Positions 34,112 through 43,311 of a DNA stretch of 64,000 nucleotides are shown here, one piece after another. A model generated the notes under the pieces. It worked only from the letters and a program-made list of their open reading frames with translations. It searched no databases and had not been told where the DNA came from. A program made the position numbers and the translations under genes. The stretch is from Leucobacter exalbidus (GTDB taxonomy: Bacteria; Actinomycetota; Actinomycetes; Actinomycetales; Microbacteriaceae): contig NZ_JAFIDA010000001.1 in NCBI RefSeq assembly GCF_017834145.1, forward strand, positions 2,790,001 to 2,854,000, read 5' to 3'. Numbering within the stretch: position 1 is the stretch's first letter; every line of letters starts with the position of its first letter.

Positions 34112-35095
34112 CTACAGCTTGCGCAGCAGCACGCTGTGCACGCGATGGTCGGCGTCCTTGCGCAGCACGAGGCTTGCGCGCGCCCGTGTCGGCCTGATGT
34201 TCTCAATGAGGTTGGGCTCGTTGATGTTGATCCAGAAGTCATCGGCGATCGCGATGGCGGCCTCGTCATCGAGGTTCGAGAACTTACGAAAGTGCGAACT
34301 CGGGTTTGAGAAGGCCGCCTGGCGCAGGCTGAGGAAGCGGTTGCGGTACCACCGCCAAATATCAGGGGTGCGCGCATCGACGTAGATCGAGAAGTCAAAG
34401 AGATCGCTGACGGCCACGGGGTGGCCCGTTGACGGCGGCTGCAGCACGTTAAGGCCCTCGACGATGAGGATGTCGGGGCGACGCACAACGGTCACTTCAC
34501 CGGGCACGATGTCATACACGAGGTGGCTGTAGTGCGGGGCGACAACCTCGTCGACCCCCGACTTCACCTGCGACACGAAGCGCAGCAGTGCGCGGCGGTC
34601 ATAGGACTCTGGAAAACCTTTGCGGTCGGCAATGCCGCGCCGCTCGAGCTCGGCATTGGGGTACAAGAACCCGTCGGTGGTGACGAGCTGCACGTTGGGG
34701 GTCTCAGGCCAGCGCGCCAACAGATCGCGCAGAATGCGGGCCACCGTTGATTTGCCCACCGCAACTGAACCGGCGATACCGATCACAAACGGGCTTTGGC
34801 GATCGTTTTCACGGTGTAAGAACCCGCGCGTGCGCGCGTGCATATCGCGTGCGGCAATCGCGTACTGGTTAATGAGCCGGCTCAGCGGCAGGTAGATGTC
34901 TGACACCTCAGCCATGTCGAGCGGCTCACCCAGCCCGCGAAACGACGCGAGCTCCTGTTCAGTGAGGGGGAGCGGGGTTTCACCTGCGAGTCGGGCCCAT
35001 TCGTCGCGACCGATCTCGTCAAAGGGGGAGGTGAATTCGGGTCGGATGAGTGCCTGAGTGTCGGTGCTCAGCACTTGATAGCTATTCTCGGACAT
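34112..35095 (-). CDS. coaA: type I pantothenate kinase
   Basis: The 327-residue protein has the P-loop [17 protein letters not shown] at about 105-121, followed by [29 protein letters not shown] and [14 protein letters not shown], the type I CoaA signature. It phosphorylates pantothenate in the first and regulated step of CoA synthesis. It is divergent from glmS with only 32 bases between the start codons, so the two promoters overlap. Codon use is strongly GC-biased, as in the rest of this half of the window. Confidence 0.97.
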   Translation of the reverse strand: MSENSYQVLSTDTQALIRPEFTSPFDEIGRDEWARLAGETPLPLTEQELASFRGLGEPLDMAEVSDIYLPLSRLINQYAIAARDMHARTRGFLHRENDRQSPFVIGIAGSVAVGKSTVARILRDLLARWPETPNVQLVTTDGFLYPNAELERRGIADRKGFPESYDRRALLRFVSQVKSGVDEVVAPHYSHLVYDIVPGEVTVVRRPDILIVEGLNVLQPPSTGHPVAVSDLFDFSIYVDARTPDIWRWYRNRFLSLRQAAFSNPSSHFRKFSNLDDEAAIAIADDFWININEPNLIENIRPTRARASLVLRKDADHRVHSVLLRKL

Positions 35096-35127
35096 TGTGC
35101 ATCCATGGTGCCACTAAAATAGAGCGC

Positions 35128-36978
35128 ATGTGTGGAATCGTCGGATATGTCGGCCCAAATAATACGGTCGAAGTGCTACTGAACGGACTGCGACGTCTGG
35201 AGTACCGCGGTTACGATTCGGCTGGAATCGCCGTAATCGATAACGCGGGCAACGTTGCTGTGCGTAAACGCTCGGGCAAGCTCGTGCGCCTGATCGAACG
35301 GCTTGAAGACGACCCGTTGCCTGCCGGTTCCACTGGAATCGGTCACACCCGCTGGGCCACGCACGGCGGCCCGACCGACGAGAACGCGCACCCGCACCTC
35401 GGCGATAACGGCAAGCTTGCCCTGATTCACAACGGCATCGTTGAAAACTTCAGCGAATTGCGCGATGAGGTTCTCGCCGGCGGCGTGTCGCTCGTCAGCG
35501 AAACTGATTCAGAGGTGGTTGCGGCGCTGCTCGGCCTCGAGATGAACCGCGTCGGCGATCTCGAGACCGCGTTCCGCGGCATCGTTGGCCGCCTGCACGG
35601 CACGTTCACGCTGCTCGCCACCCACCAGAGCGAGCCCGGCAAGGTCGTGGCCGCGCGCCACCACTCACCCCTCGTGGTCGGCCTGGGCGACGGCGAGAAC
35701 TTCTTGGGCTCAGACGTTGCCGCGTTTGTGTCATCGACGCGACGCGCCGTTGCCGTTGACGAAGACAACATCGCCGTGATTACCGCCGATGAGGTGCGCA
35801 TCACCGACTTCGCTGGTAACCCCGTTGAATTCTCAGAGTTCGAGGTGGAGTGGGACGCTGAAGCGGCAGACAAGGGCGGCTGGTCTTCCTTCATGGCGAA
35901 GGAGATCAATGAGCAGCCCGAGGCCGTAGCCAATACGATCCGGGGACGCATTGAGAACGGTCGGGTCGAGATCCCCGAGCTCACGGCGCTGGGCGACGAC
36001 GTGCTGCGCAACATTGATCGCATCGTGATCATTGCCTGCGGCACCGCCTCGTACGCCGGCCAGGTGGGCGCGTACGCGCTCGAGCAGTGGGCCCGTATTC
36101 CCGTCGAGGTGCAGCTCAGCCACGAGTTCCGTTACCGCGACCCCGTGCTGTCAGATCGCACGATGGTGATCTCGGTGAGCCAGTCGGGCGAGACGATGGA
36201 CACGCTGATGGCCGTGAAGTACGCGATCGAACGCGGCGTCACCACCGTCTCGATCTGCAACACGCAGAGCGCCACGATTCCGCGTGAATCTGACGCGGCC
36301 GTGTACACGCACGCCGGCCCCGAGGTCGCTGTGGCCTCGACGAAGGCGTTTGTCGCGCAGATCACCGCGCTGTACCTGGTGGGTCTCCACCTCGCTCACG
36401 TGCGCGGCACGATCGATCCCGCGGCAGAAGCCGCAGCGCTCGTGCAGCTGGAAGAGCTGCCCGAGAAGGTGCGCGAGGCCGTCGCCACCCACGAACAGGT
36501 GCAGCAGCTGGCACACTGGATGGCCGACACACGCTCGGTGTTGTTCTTGGGCCGCCACGTTGGGTTCCCGATCGCACTCGAGGGTGCGCTCAAGCTCAAG
36601 GAGATCGCGTACATCCACGCTGAGGGGTTTGCCGCCGGCGAGCTCAAGCACGGCCCCATCGCGCTCATCGACCACGGCCAGCCCGTGTTCGTGATCGTGC
36701 CGAGCCCGCGCACCTCGCCGCTGATGCACTCGAAGATCGTGTCGAACATTCAAGAGATTCGGGCCCGTGGCGCCCGCGTCATCGCGATCGTCGAGAAGGG
36801 TGACACCGCCGTGCTGCCGTTCGCCGACGAAGTGATTCGTCTGCCGCTGAGCGACCCGCTCTTCGACCCGGTACTGCAGGTGGTACCGCTGCAGTGGTTT
36901 GCGCTCGAACTGTCGACCGCGAAGGGGCTCGATGTTGATCAGCCGCGCAACCTCGCAAAGTCAGTGACCGTAGAGTAA
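35128..36978 (+). CDS. glmS: glutamine-fructose-6-phosphate aminotransferase
   Basis: The 616-residue enzyme makes glucosamine 6-phosphate for the cell wall. The start ATG at 35128 gives the required Cys1 after Met removal (MCGIVGYVGPNN). TRWATHGGPTDENAHPH and the glutaminase domain fill residues 1-240; two SIS domains follow, the first with SQSGETMDTLMAVKYA, the second with KLKEIAYIHAEGFAAGELKHG, and the C terminus ends NLAKSVTVE as usual. TAAAAT lies eight bases before the ATG with no ribosome site, so the mRNA may be leaderless. No glmS ribozyme is present, there being no leader to hold it. Confidence 0.98.
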   Translation: MCGIVGYVGPNNTVEVLLNGLRRLEYRGYDSAGIAVIDNAGNVAVRKRSGKLVRLIERLEDDPLPAGSTGIGHTRWATHGGPTDENAHPHLGDNGKLALIHNGIVENFSELRDEVLAGGVSLVSETDSEVVAALLGLEMNRVGDLETAFRGIVGRLHGTFTLLATHQSEPGKVVAARHHSPLVVGLGDGENFLGSDVAAFVSSTRRAVAVDEDNIAVITADEVRITDFAGNPVEFSEFEVEWDAEAADKGGWSSFMAKEINEQPEAVANTIRGRIENGRVEIPELTALGDDVLRNIDRIVIIACGTASYAGQVGAYALEQWARIPVEVQLSHEFRYRDPVLSDRTMVISVSQSGETMDTLMAVKYAIERGVTTVSICNTQSATIPRESDAAVYTHAGPEVAVASTKAFVAQITALYLVGLHLAHVRGTIDPAAEAAALVQLEELPEKVREAVATHEQVQQLAHWMADTRSVLFLGRHVGFPIALEGALKLKEIAYIHAEGFAAGELKHGPIALIDHGQPVFVIVPSPRTSPLMHSKIVSNIQEIRARGARVIAIVEKGDTAVLPFADEVIRLPLSDPLFDPVLQVVPLQWFALELSTAKGLDVDQPRNLAKSVTVE

Positions 36979-37008
36979 CTCGATGGGTGGTGCGCGCGAG
37001 AGCCGACG

Positions 37009-37416
37009 ATGATCATAGGGATCGGTGTCGACACAGTCGATTTGGGGCGCTTTGAGCGCCAGCTCGCGCGCACTCCCGCGCTCGCGGCGCGGTTGTTTAC
37101 CGCGCCCGAGCGCGAACTTTCCATCGCTTCTTTGGGCGCGCGATTCGCCGCGAAAGAAGCGCTGATCAAAGCGCTCGGTGGTTCTGACGGCATCAGCTGG
37201 CAGGATCTCGAGGTGCTGCGCGGCGAGGCACGCGTACCGTGCTTCACGCGCACTGCAGCCCTCGAACGGGCATTGCAGGCGAGGGGCGGCGACCACGTAC
37301 ACGTGTCGCTGACCCATGACGGTGGTATCGCGACGGCGTTTGTCGTGGTTGAGGCGCGCATGAGTGCTGCGCAGCCCGCGATGCCGCGATCCGAGGATAA
37401 AGCGAGGCAAGAATGA
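37009..37416 (+). CDS. acpS: holo-[acyl-carrier-protein] synthase
   Basis: The 135-residue protein has GIGVDTVDLGRFERQL with the metal-binding Asp and RFAAKEALIKALGG, the two hallmark motifs of AcpS. It transfers 4'-phosphopantetheine from CoA to ACP. It is 30 bases after glmS and its last codon and stop overlap the alr start by four bases (ATGA). It opens a chain of six genes linked by such overlaps. The C-terminal part after VTHDGGIATAFVVVE is a short tail rich in Ala and charged residues. Confidence 0.95.
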   Translation: MIIGIGVDTVDLGRFERQLARTPALAARLFTAPERELSIASLGARFAAKEALIKALGGSDGISWQDLEVLRGEARVPCFTRTAALERALQARGGDHVHVSLTHDGGIATAFVVVEARMSAAQPAMPRSEDKARQE

Positions 37417-38603
37417 GAACCGGATCAATGCGGGTCGCCGAGGTTTCGATGCCCGCGATTCGCCACAATGTGGGCCGCATTCGTGCGCTGACCGGCGGCG
37501 TCGTGATCGCCGTGGTGAAGGCGAACGGTTACGGCCACAGTGCCCGGTTCGCTGCGCAGGCCGCCCTCGACGGCGGCGCCACCATGGTGGGCGTCACCGA
37601 TCTTGAGGAGGCGCTGGCGCTGCGTGAGGCCGGTATTTGCGGCCCCATTCTGTGCTGGATCCACGGCACGAACGTCGATTTTGTGCCCGCGGTCACCGAG
37701 CAGATCGAGATCGGTGTGAGCACGCTCACGCAGCTCGAAGCGCTCGCGGCGGCAACGATCGTGGCGGGCAAACCCGCCGTGGCCCAGCTCAAAATTGATA
37801 CGGGGCTGAGCCGCAACGGTGCTTCACGCGCCGACTGGGATGCATTGTTTGCGCGTGCCGCCGAGCTGCATCGCGCGGGCACCGTGCGGGTGCGCGGCAT
37901 CTTCAGCCACCTCGCAAACGCGGGCGATGAGGCCGACCGTGCGCAGGCCGCAGAGTTTGACGACGCGATTGCGACGCTTCGGGCGCACGGCGTTGATCCT
38001 GAGCTGATCCACCTGGCCGCCAGCGCCGCCACCATCACCTCACCTCACCTGCACTACACCGCGGTGCGGGTGGGCATCGTGATCTATGGGCTCAGCCCGG
38101 TGAGCGACAAAACTTCGGCGCAGTTGGGGCTCGTGCCCGCGATGACGCTGCGCTCAGAGGTCATCATGCTGCGCGGCGTGCCCGCGGGCACAGGCGTCTC
38201 ATACGGCTTCAACCACGTGTGCGAAACCGCGACGACCCTCGCGCTGGTGCCGATGGGGTACGCCGACGGGATGCCGCGCGCGCTCAACGGCTCGGGCGCC
38301 TGGGTGACGATCGCGGGTGAACCGCGCCCCATCGTGGGCCGCATCGGCATGGACCAGTTCATCGTTGACGTCGGGCCACAGGCCGGCCGCATCAAGCTGG
38401 GCGATCCGGTGGTGCTGTTTGGCGACCCCGAGCGCGGCTACCCGGCCGTCGAGATTTGGGCGGGCCTGATGCACACGATTAATTACGAAATTATCGCGGG
38501 GATTGGGTCGAGAGTGCTCCGGATCGCGGCCGACGCCGAACCAGGCACAGACGCCGAACCGAGCACCGACGCAGGCCCCGCGGCTCAGGGAGCAGCAGCA
38601 TGA
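37413..38603 (+). CDS. alr: alanine racemase
   Basis: The 396-residue PLP enzyme has VVKANGYGHSARFAAQ with the PLP-lysine, and the second catalytic base, Tyr, in GVSYGFNHVCETATTLALVPMGYADGMPR; GRIGMDQFIVDVG follows. It makes D-alanine for peptidoglycan. The last 25 residues form a low-complexity tail of Ala/Pro/Glu/Thr (ADAEPGTDAEPSTDAGP) not found in most homologues. It overlaps acpS and tsaE by four bases each. Confidence 0.97.
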   Translation: MRTGSMRVAEVSMPAIRHNVGRIRALTGGVVIAVVKANGYGHSARFAAQAALDGGATMVGVTDLEEALALREAGICGPILCWIHGTNVDFVPAVTEQIEIGVSTLTQLEALAAATIVAGKPAVAQLKIDTGLSRNGASRADWDALFARAAELHRAGTVRVRGIFSHLANAGDEADRAQAAEFDDAIATLRAHGVDPELIHLAASAATITSPHLHYTAVRVGIVIYGLSPVSDKTSAQLGLVPAMTLRSEVIMLRGVPAGTGVSYGFNHVCETATTLALVPMGYADGMPRALNGSGAWVTIAGEPRPIVGRIGMDQFIVDVGPQAGRIKLGDPVVLFGDPERGYPAVEIWAGLMHTINYEIIAGIGSRVLRIAADAEPGTDAEPSTDAGPAAQGAAA

Positions 38604-39178
38604 CCGCGGCAGAGCTCGGGCACCAGGAGCCCGGGGCTCACATCACCGTCGAGCGGGTCGAAGCGGTCTCACCCGACGAGATGCACGAGCTGGGGGTGCG
38701 GCTGGGGCGCGTGCTCGCCGCGGGCGACCTGCTCATTCTCACCGGCCCGCTCGGCGCCGGTAAAACGACGCTCACCCGCGGCATCGGTGAGGGCCTGGGC
38801 ATTCGCGGCCCGGTGCAGAGCCCTACGTTTGTGATTGCGCGCACCCACCCGTCGCTGGTGGGTGGGGCGCCGCTCGTGCACGTTGATGCGTACCGGCTGT
38901 CTAACTCTGACGAGCTCGACGACCTCGACCTCGATTTTGAGGGCTCGGTCGTCGTGGCAGAGTGGGGGGCGGGCGTCTTGGATCCGGATGGATCTTGGAT
39001 CGAGATTGAGATTCACCGCCCCACCGGCGCTGGCAGCGCGAGCAGCCCAGAGGACGGCGGCGCGGGCGAGCCCGAGGCCGCCGCGGCAGACGAAGATTGG
39101 TCAGAGGCGCCCGTTGAGGCGCGGCAGATGACGCTCACCGGGCATGGCCCGCGCTGGGCCGAAGGGATTCTTTCATGA
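38600..39178 (+). CDS. tsaE: tRNA threonylcarbamoyladenosine biosynthesis ATPase TsaE
   Basis: The 192-residue protein has the P-loop TGPLGAGKTTLTRGIGEGLG and SPTFVIARTHP plus HVDAYRLSNSDELDDLDLDF, the TsaE signature. TsaE assists the TsaB-TsaD complex in making t6A37 on tRNAs that read ANN codons. An acidic, Ala/Glu-rich insert (about 148-175) lies before the conserved C-terminal TGHGPRW. The start ATG overlaps the alr stop by four bases and its own stop overlaps tsaB likewise. Confidence 0.95.
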   Translation: MTAAELGHQEPGAHITVERVEAVSPDEMHELGVRLGRVLAAGDLLILTGPLGAGKTTLTRGIGEGLGIRGPVQSPTFVIARTHPSLVGGAPLVHVDAYRLSNSDELDDLDLDFEGSVVVAEWGAGVLDPDGSWIEIEIHRPTGAGSASSPEDGGAGEPEAAAADEDWSEAPVEARQMTLTGHGPRWAEGILS

Positions 39179-39855
39179 CCACGCAGTTGGCACACACGCA
39201 GGTAATGACGACCGTCGGGCAGGCCCCCGAGCTGGGGGAGCGCTGCCTGCTCGCGATTGACACGTCGATCGGCACCAGCGTCGCGCTGGGCTGCAACGGC
39301 ACCGTGTGGGCGGTCGCGAGCGAGAACCCACGCGGTCACGCCGAAGCCATCGGCACGCTGCTCGCCCAGGTCTTCGCCGACAGCGGCGTTGCCGCGAGCC
39401 GGGTCGACGGCGTCATCGCTGGCATGGGGCCGGGCCCCTTCACCGGCCTGCGCGTGGGGATCGCAGCGGCCCAGGCATTCGCTGCGGGCCGCAATGCCCC
39501 CGTCTACGGGCTGCAGAGCCACGAAGCCGTGGCGTTGGCTGCCCTCGAGCTGGGTGCCGCCGCCGAGGTGCGCGTGGTGACCGATGCTCGCCGCAAAGAA
39601 CTGTTCTTGACCGATTACCGGGCCCTGTCGTGGGCCGGTATCCCCGAGGTTGCGGCCGGCCCGAGTTTGATGCCGCGCGAGGGATATGAGGCGGTGCCTG
39701 GCGAGATGTGGCCCACCACAATTGATGCCGCAGGGCTCGTGCGCCTCGCCGCCCGCCGTCTGGCCGCGGGCATCACATTTGCCGGCGATCAGGCCCTCTA
39801 TCTGCGTGAACCCGACGTCGCGAAGCCGGGCCCGCAGAAGCGGGTGAGTGCGTGA
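39175..39855 (+). CDS. tsaB: tRNA threonylcarbamoyladenosine biosynthesis protein TsaB
   Basis: The 226-residue protein has an N-terminal ASKHA fold with LLAIDTSIGTSVALG, IAGMGPGPFTGLRVGIAAAQAFA and VVTDARRKELFLTDY. It is the TsaD partner in t6A synthesis and lacks catalytic metal ligands, as TsaB does. The first about 23 residues are not conserved in the family; ATG at 39175 is retained because of the four-base overlap with tsaE. Encoded between tsaE and rimI in the overlapping operon. Confidence 0.94.
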   Translation: MTTQLAHTQVMTTVGQAPELGERCLLAIDTSIGTSVALGCNGTVWAVASENPRGHAEAIGTLLAQVFADSGVAASRVDGVIAGMGPGPFTGLRVGIAAAQAFAAGRNAPVYGLQSHEAVALAALELGAAAEVRVVTDARRKELFLTDYRALSWAGIPEVAAGPSLMPREGYEAVPGEMWPTTIDAAGLVRLAARRLAAGITFAGDQALYLREPDVAKPGPQKRVSA

Positions 39856-40322
39856 GCGCCGTCCCCGCGTTGCAGCTGCGCGACGCCCGCCCGGGCGACC
39901 TTGCCGAGATTTGGGCGATTGAAGCGGCAGTCTTCGGTAACGAAGCCTGGAGCCTCGCTTTGATGGAAGAGGAACTCGCGGCGAAACACCGCACCTACCT
40001 GGTGCTTGCAGACGCATCGGATGCGGTGCAGGGGTACGCGGGGCTGCTCGCGGTGGGCTCTGAGGGTGATATTCAGACGATCGCGGTGGCTCCGGGCCAC
40101 CGCGGCACCGGGCAGGGGCGACGCCTCATCGAAGCTCTGCTCGAGCGCGCCCGCGCTAAGGGTGTGCGTGAGATCTTTCTTGAGGTGCGCGCAGATAACC
40201 CGGTGGCCCGCGCGCTGTACACCAGCCTCTCGTTTGACGAGATCGGCGTGCGCCCCCATTACTACCAACCCGACAACGTTGATGCCGTCGTCATGAAGAA
40301 GCAACTGAAGGATCACTCGTGA
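39852..40322 (+). CDS. rimI: ribosomal-protein-alanine N-acetyltransferase RimI
   Basis: The 156-residue GNAT protein has [20 protein letters not shown] at the start, the acetyl-CoA motif [22 protein letters not shown], and [28 protein letters not shown], typical of RimI. It acetylates the N-terminal Ala of ribosomal protein S18. It begins at GTG inside the tsaB stop (GTGA overlap) and ends the same way into tsaD. The position between tsaB and tsaD is a conserved actinobacterial arrangement. Confidence 0.94.
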   Translation: MSAVPALQLRDARPGDLAEIWAIEAAVFGNEAWSLALMEEELAAKHRTYLVLADASDAVQGYAGLLAVGSEGDIQTIAVAPGHRGTGQGRRLIEALLERARAKGVREIFLEVRADNPVARALYTSLSFDEIGVRPHYYQPDNVDAVVMKKQLKDHS

Positions 40323-41401
40323 GCACTGCAGAACCCCTCGTACTGGGAATCGAGACGAGCTGCGACGAAACGGGCGTGGGCATCGTGCGGGGCCGCACCC
40401 TGCTGGCGAACACAATCGCCTCGTCAATGGACGAGCACGCCCGCTACGGTGGCGTCGTGCCAGAGGTGGCCGCGCGTGCGCACCTCGAGTCGATGCGCCC
40501 CACGATTGAGCAGGCCGTGGCAGAGGCCGGCATCGAACTACAAGATCTTGACGCCATCGCCGTCACCTGCGGCCCCGGCCTCGCGGGTGCACTGATGGTG
40601 GGGGTCGCCGCAGCGAAGGCGCTCGCGGTCTCCCTCGATAAGCCGCTGTATGCCGTGAACCACCTCGTGGGGCACGTGGGCGCCGACCTGTTGCAGGGGG
40701 AGGGGCTGCGGCCCGCCGTCGGCGGTGTCGGTGAACTCGAGCTGCCCACGGTCGCACTGCTGGTGTCGGGTGGCCACACCTCACTTTTGCTGGTGCGCGA
40801 TCTCGTGAGCGACGTCGAGATGCTCGGCGAAACCATCGACGACGCGGCCGGCGAAGCCTTCGATAAGGTGGCGCGGCTGCTCGGCCTGCCCTACCCCGGC
40901 GGGCCGCAGATCGACCGCGTGGCCGCCGAGGGCGACCCCAAGGCCATCAGGTTTCCCCGCGGTCTCACCCACGCAAAAGATCTCGAACGGCACCGATACG
41001 ATTTCTCCTTCTCGGGGCTCAAGACCTCAGTGGCCCGCTGGGTCGAGAAGAAGCGCGACGAGGGCGGCGAAGTACCCATCGCTGATGTCGCGGCAAGCTT
41101 TAGAGAAGCCGTCGTTGACGTGCTGCTGACCAAGGCGCTCGCGGCGTGCGCCGACCTCGGCGTGCCGCGCCTGCTGCTGGGCGGTGGCGTGGTCGCGAAT
41201 GCTCGGTTGCGCGAGGTCGCAACCGAGCGCGCGCGGGCCGCTGGCATCGAGCTGCGTGTGCCGCCGCTGTCGCTGTGCACCGACAACGGCGCGATGATCG
41301 CATCGATCGGTGCGCAGCTGGTTGCGGCGGGTCACGCCCCGTCTGGCTTGGCGTTTGGTGCCGACTCGACACTCCCGGCGACTCAGATCCAGGTGCGCTA
41401 G
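40319..41401 (+). CDS. tsaD: tRNA threonylcarbamoyltransferase TsaD
   Basis: The 360-residue protein has [16 protein letters not shown], the metal-binding histidines in [37 protein letters not shown] and [12 protein letters not shown], all standard for TsaD. It forms t6A37 from threonylcarbamoyl-AMP with TsaB and TsaE, both encoded just upstream. GTG start overlaps the rimI stop. The operon's final gene: 113 bases follow before the next start, without a strong hairpin. Confidence 0.97.
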   Translation: MSTAEPLVLGIETSCDETGVGIVRGRTLLANTIASSMDEHARYGGVVPEVAARAHLESMRPTIEQAVAEAGIELQDLDAIAVTCGPGLAGALMVGVAAAKALAVSLDKPLYAVNHLVGHVGADLLQGEGLRPAVGGVGELELPTVALLVSGGHTSLLLVRDLVSDVEMLGETIDDAAGEAFDKVARLLGLPYPGGPQIDRVAAEGDPKAIRFPRGLTHAKDLERHRYDFSFSGLKTSVARWVEKKRDEGGEVPIADVAASFREAVVDVLLTKALAACADLGVPRLLLGGGVVANARLREVATERARAAGIELRVPPLSLCTDNGAMIASIGAQLVAAGHAPSGLAFGADSTLPATQIQVR

Positions 41402-41514
41402 CCACCGCGTGATCGCGGGGAAGTTTGGCTGAGGTCATGGGATTTGTCCCTGAACCCGGGTAGCGTTGTTATCTCAAGAGCTGCGGCACACGCAGCGTAT
41501 TCGAGGAGGACATC

Positions 41515-41958
41515 GTGACTGACAACCTGCCCCCCAACCAGCCCGAGAACCCCGAACTGGCTGATCTGGTCGCAGGCGCAGCGCCCGCATACCGTGGCGA
41601 GGCCGCACCCGTGCAGCCCGGCTATGCCGCTGCGCCTCCCGTCGCAGGGAAGACGCTCGGCATTGTGGGCCTCGTGCTCGCGATCCTCATTCCGATCGTC
41701 GGCCTGATTCTCAGCATCGTCGCGTTCATCCAGTCAAAGAAGGCTGGGGCACGCAACATTCCCGGCCTGATCGGCATCATCTTGGGCGCGCTCGGCACGA
41801 TCGTGTATATCCTCATCATCGTGTTCATCGTGCAGGCTGGTCTGAAGGGCGTCGAAATCATGGAGGTCTGCGCTGCCGACCCCACCGCAAGCGTGGAGTA
41901 CCTGGGTCAGGTGCTGCCCTGCTCGGCGCTCACCGACGAGCAGCTCACCGGCTTCTAA
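41515..41958 (+). CDS. DUF4190-type small membrane protein
   Basis: The 147-residue protein has a Pro-rich, soluble N terminus (PPNQPENPELAD, PAYRGEAAPVQPGYAAAPP), then two hydrophobic helices, about 45-70 and 80-105, separated by the loop SKKAGARN, as in DUF4190 proteins. A short C-terminal part with two Cys (VCAADPT, LPCSAL) follows and would lie outside if the N terminus is inside. GTG at 41515 follows GAGGAGGACATC. It appears monocistronic, closed by a good terminator. Function unknown. Confidence 0.82.
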   Translation: MTDNLPPNQPENPELADLVAGAAPAYRGEAAPVQPGYAAAPPVAGKTLGIVGLVLAILIPIVGLILSIVAFIQSKKAGARNIPGLIGIILGALGTIVYILIIVFIVQAGLKGVEIMEVCAADPTASVEYLGQVLPCSALTDEQLTGF

Positions 41959-41980
41959 CCCAATACGGTTTCGCCGCAGC

Positions 41981-42025
41981 ACGAAACAGGGCGCCACTGG
42001 ATCATCCGTTGGCGCCCTGTTTCGT
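41981..42025. terminator. 16-bp hairpin terminator
   Basis: 41981-41996 is the exact complement of 42010-42025, between the convergent DUF4190 and methyltransferase genes. Confidence 0.9.
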
Positions 42026-42066
42026 ATGCGCGGGCGCGGTGAGCGTCGGTGCTGTCTTGACCGCGG

Positions 42067-43311
42067 TCAGCAGCGCTCGGCGAGCAGGGCGATGTGGCCG
42101 CCCCGCGCATCACGCGTGAGAAACACGGTGGCCGACTGCTTACCCTTGAGCTTCAAACGCTTGCGCAGCGACGCCGGATCAATATCGACCCCGCGTTTTT
42201 TGATCTCAAGGGTGCCAATATTGCGCTCAGCGAGGGCGCGGCGCAGCTCCTTCTCTTTCGAGGGGAGCTCATCGAGCACCCGAAATGCCTGCGCGAACGG
42301 TGTCTTCGTAAGCGTGTCTGACGTCAGATACGCGATGCGATCGCTGAGCATGCCCGCGTCGAGCGAACGGCCGAGATCGCCGATGAGGCGGGCACGAATT
42401 ACCGCGCCGTCGGGCTCGTATAAGTACTCACCCAGTTCGCGCACCTCGGCGTCTTCGGCGTCGGCTGCGGCCGTGAGCTCGTGCGCTTCGCTCTCGCCGC
42501 GCATCACGAGCGCCGCGCGGCGTATCCCGTCACGCGCCGCGGCACCAAACCACAGCCCGGTCTCAACGACCTGACCATCCACCGAAATCCACTGCGCCTC
42601 AGCGTCGGCCGGAATCAGATCGCGGTCGAGCCCCGGCCCCAACTTCACGCCGGTGGGCATGCGCTGCGCCACCGCGAACGCGAAGGCGAGCGAGGGGGAG
42701 TAGTCATCGGGGGAGGCGACGCGGCGGGTGTCGCGGTGCCCCGCGGTGCGGCGGGCGGGGTCAAGAAACGCCCCGTCGATGCCCGCGAGGTCAAACGATT
42801 CGGCGTCGGCGCGCACCGCCGCGGGCACCGGGCGCCCCAGCTTGCGGCCCAACGTCGCAAGATTGTGGGTGGCCAGCGTCGCCGTATACGGGTCAAGTTC
42901 GACCGCGTGCGGCGTCACCCCCGCGGCGAGCAGGGCGAGCGACTCGGCCCCGATACCGCACCCGAGGTCTGCCACCGAGCGGCACCCGGCCCGCACAAAA
43001 CGTTCGGCGTGGGTGCGGGCCACGCGTGCGCGGGTGGCCTGCTCGAGGCCCGCCTGGGTGAAGAGCAGCGCGTCGGCGAGCTCCCCGAACTTGCTTCGGG
43101 CCTTCATGCGTAGCTCGGCCTGCGTGAGCGCGGCCGCAATCAGCGCCGGATCAACCTCACGCTTGCGCAGCTGCGTATTGAGCTGGCCTGCCGTCACACC
43201 GGGCTCAGCGAGCCGCTCACTGACCTCGGTCAACAGGGCGAGACCTGGCTCGGTCAGCAGTTCCTCCCACCCTGGCGCTGCCAGGGCGGGAGGATCGAGG
43301 GGATCGATCAT
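42067..43311 (-). CDS. class I SAM-dependent methyltransferase with THUMP-like C-terminal domain
   Basis: The 414-residue protein has a helical N-terminal region with RMKARSKFGELADALLFTQAGLEQATR, the SAM motif VADLGCGIGAESLALLAAG, VELDPYTATLATHN, and the acceptor-like loop FLDPARRTAGHRDTRRV. The C terminus, LEIKKRGVDIDPASLRKRLKLKG followed by HIALLAERC, matches the THUMP-like domain of this family, which suggests an RNA target. Its ATG overlaps the stop of the upstream DUF4190 gene by four bases. The substrate is not established. Confidence 0.87.
   Translation of the reverse strand: MIDPLDPPALAAPGWEELLTEPGLALLTEVSERLAEPGVTAGQLNTQLRKREVDPALIAAALTQAELRMKARSKFGELADALLFTQAGLEQATRARVARTHAERFVRAGCRSVADLGCGIGAESLALLAAGVTPHAVELDPYTATLATHNLATLGRKLGRPVPAAVRADAESFDLAGIDGAFLDPARRTAGHRDTRRVASPDDYSPSLAFAFAVAQRMPTGVKLGPGLDRDLIPADAEAQWISVDGQVVETGLWFGAAARDGIRRAALVMRGESEAHELTAAADAEDAEVRELGEYLYEPDGAVIRARLIGDLGRSLDAGMLSDRIAYLTSDTLTKTPFAQAFRVLDELPSKEKELRRALAERNIGTLEIKKRGVDIDPASLRKRLKLKGKQSATVFLTRDARGGHIALLAERC

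Noticed and set aside
35096..35127. glmS ribozyme or riboswitch
   Set aside because: Only 32 bases separate the divergent start codons, too short for such an RNA.
39013..40017. 334-codon minus-strand ORF opposite tsaE-tsaB-rimI
   Set aside because: Long antisense frames are expected in GC-rich genes; low-complexity Arg/Gly/His composition and no motif.
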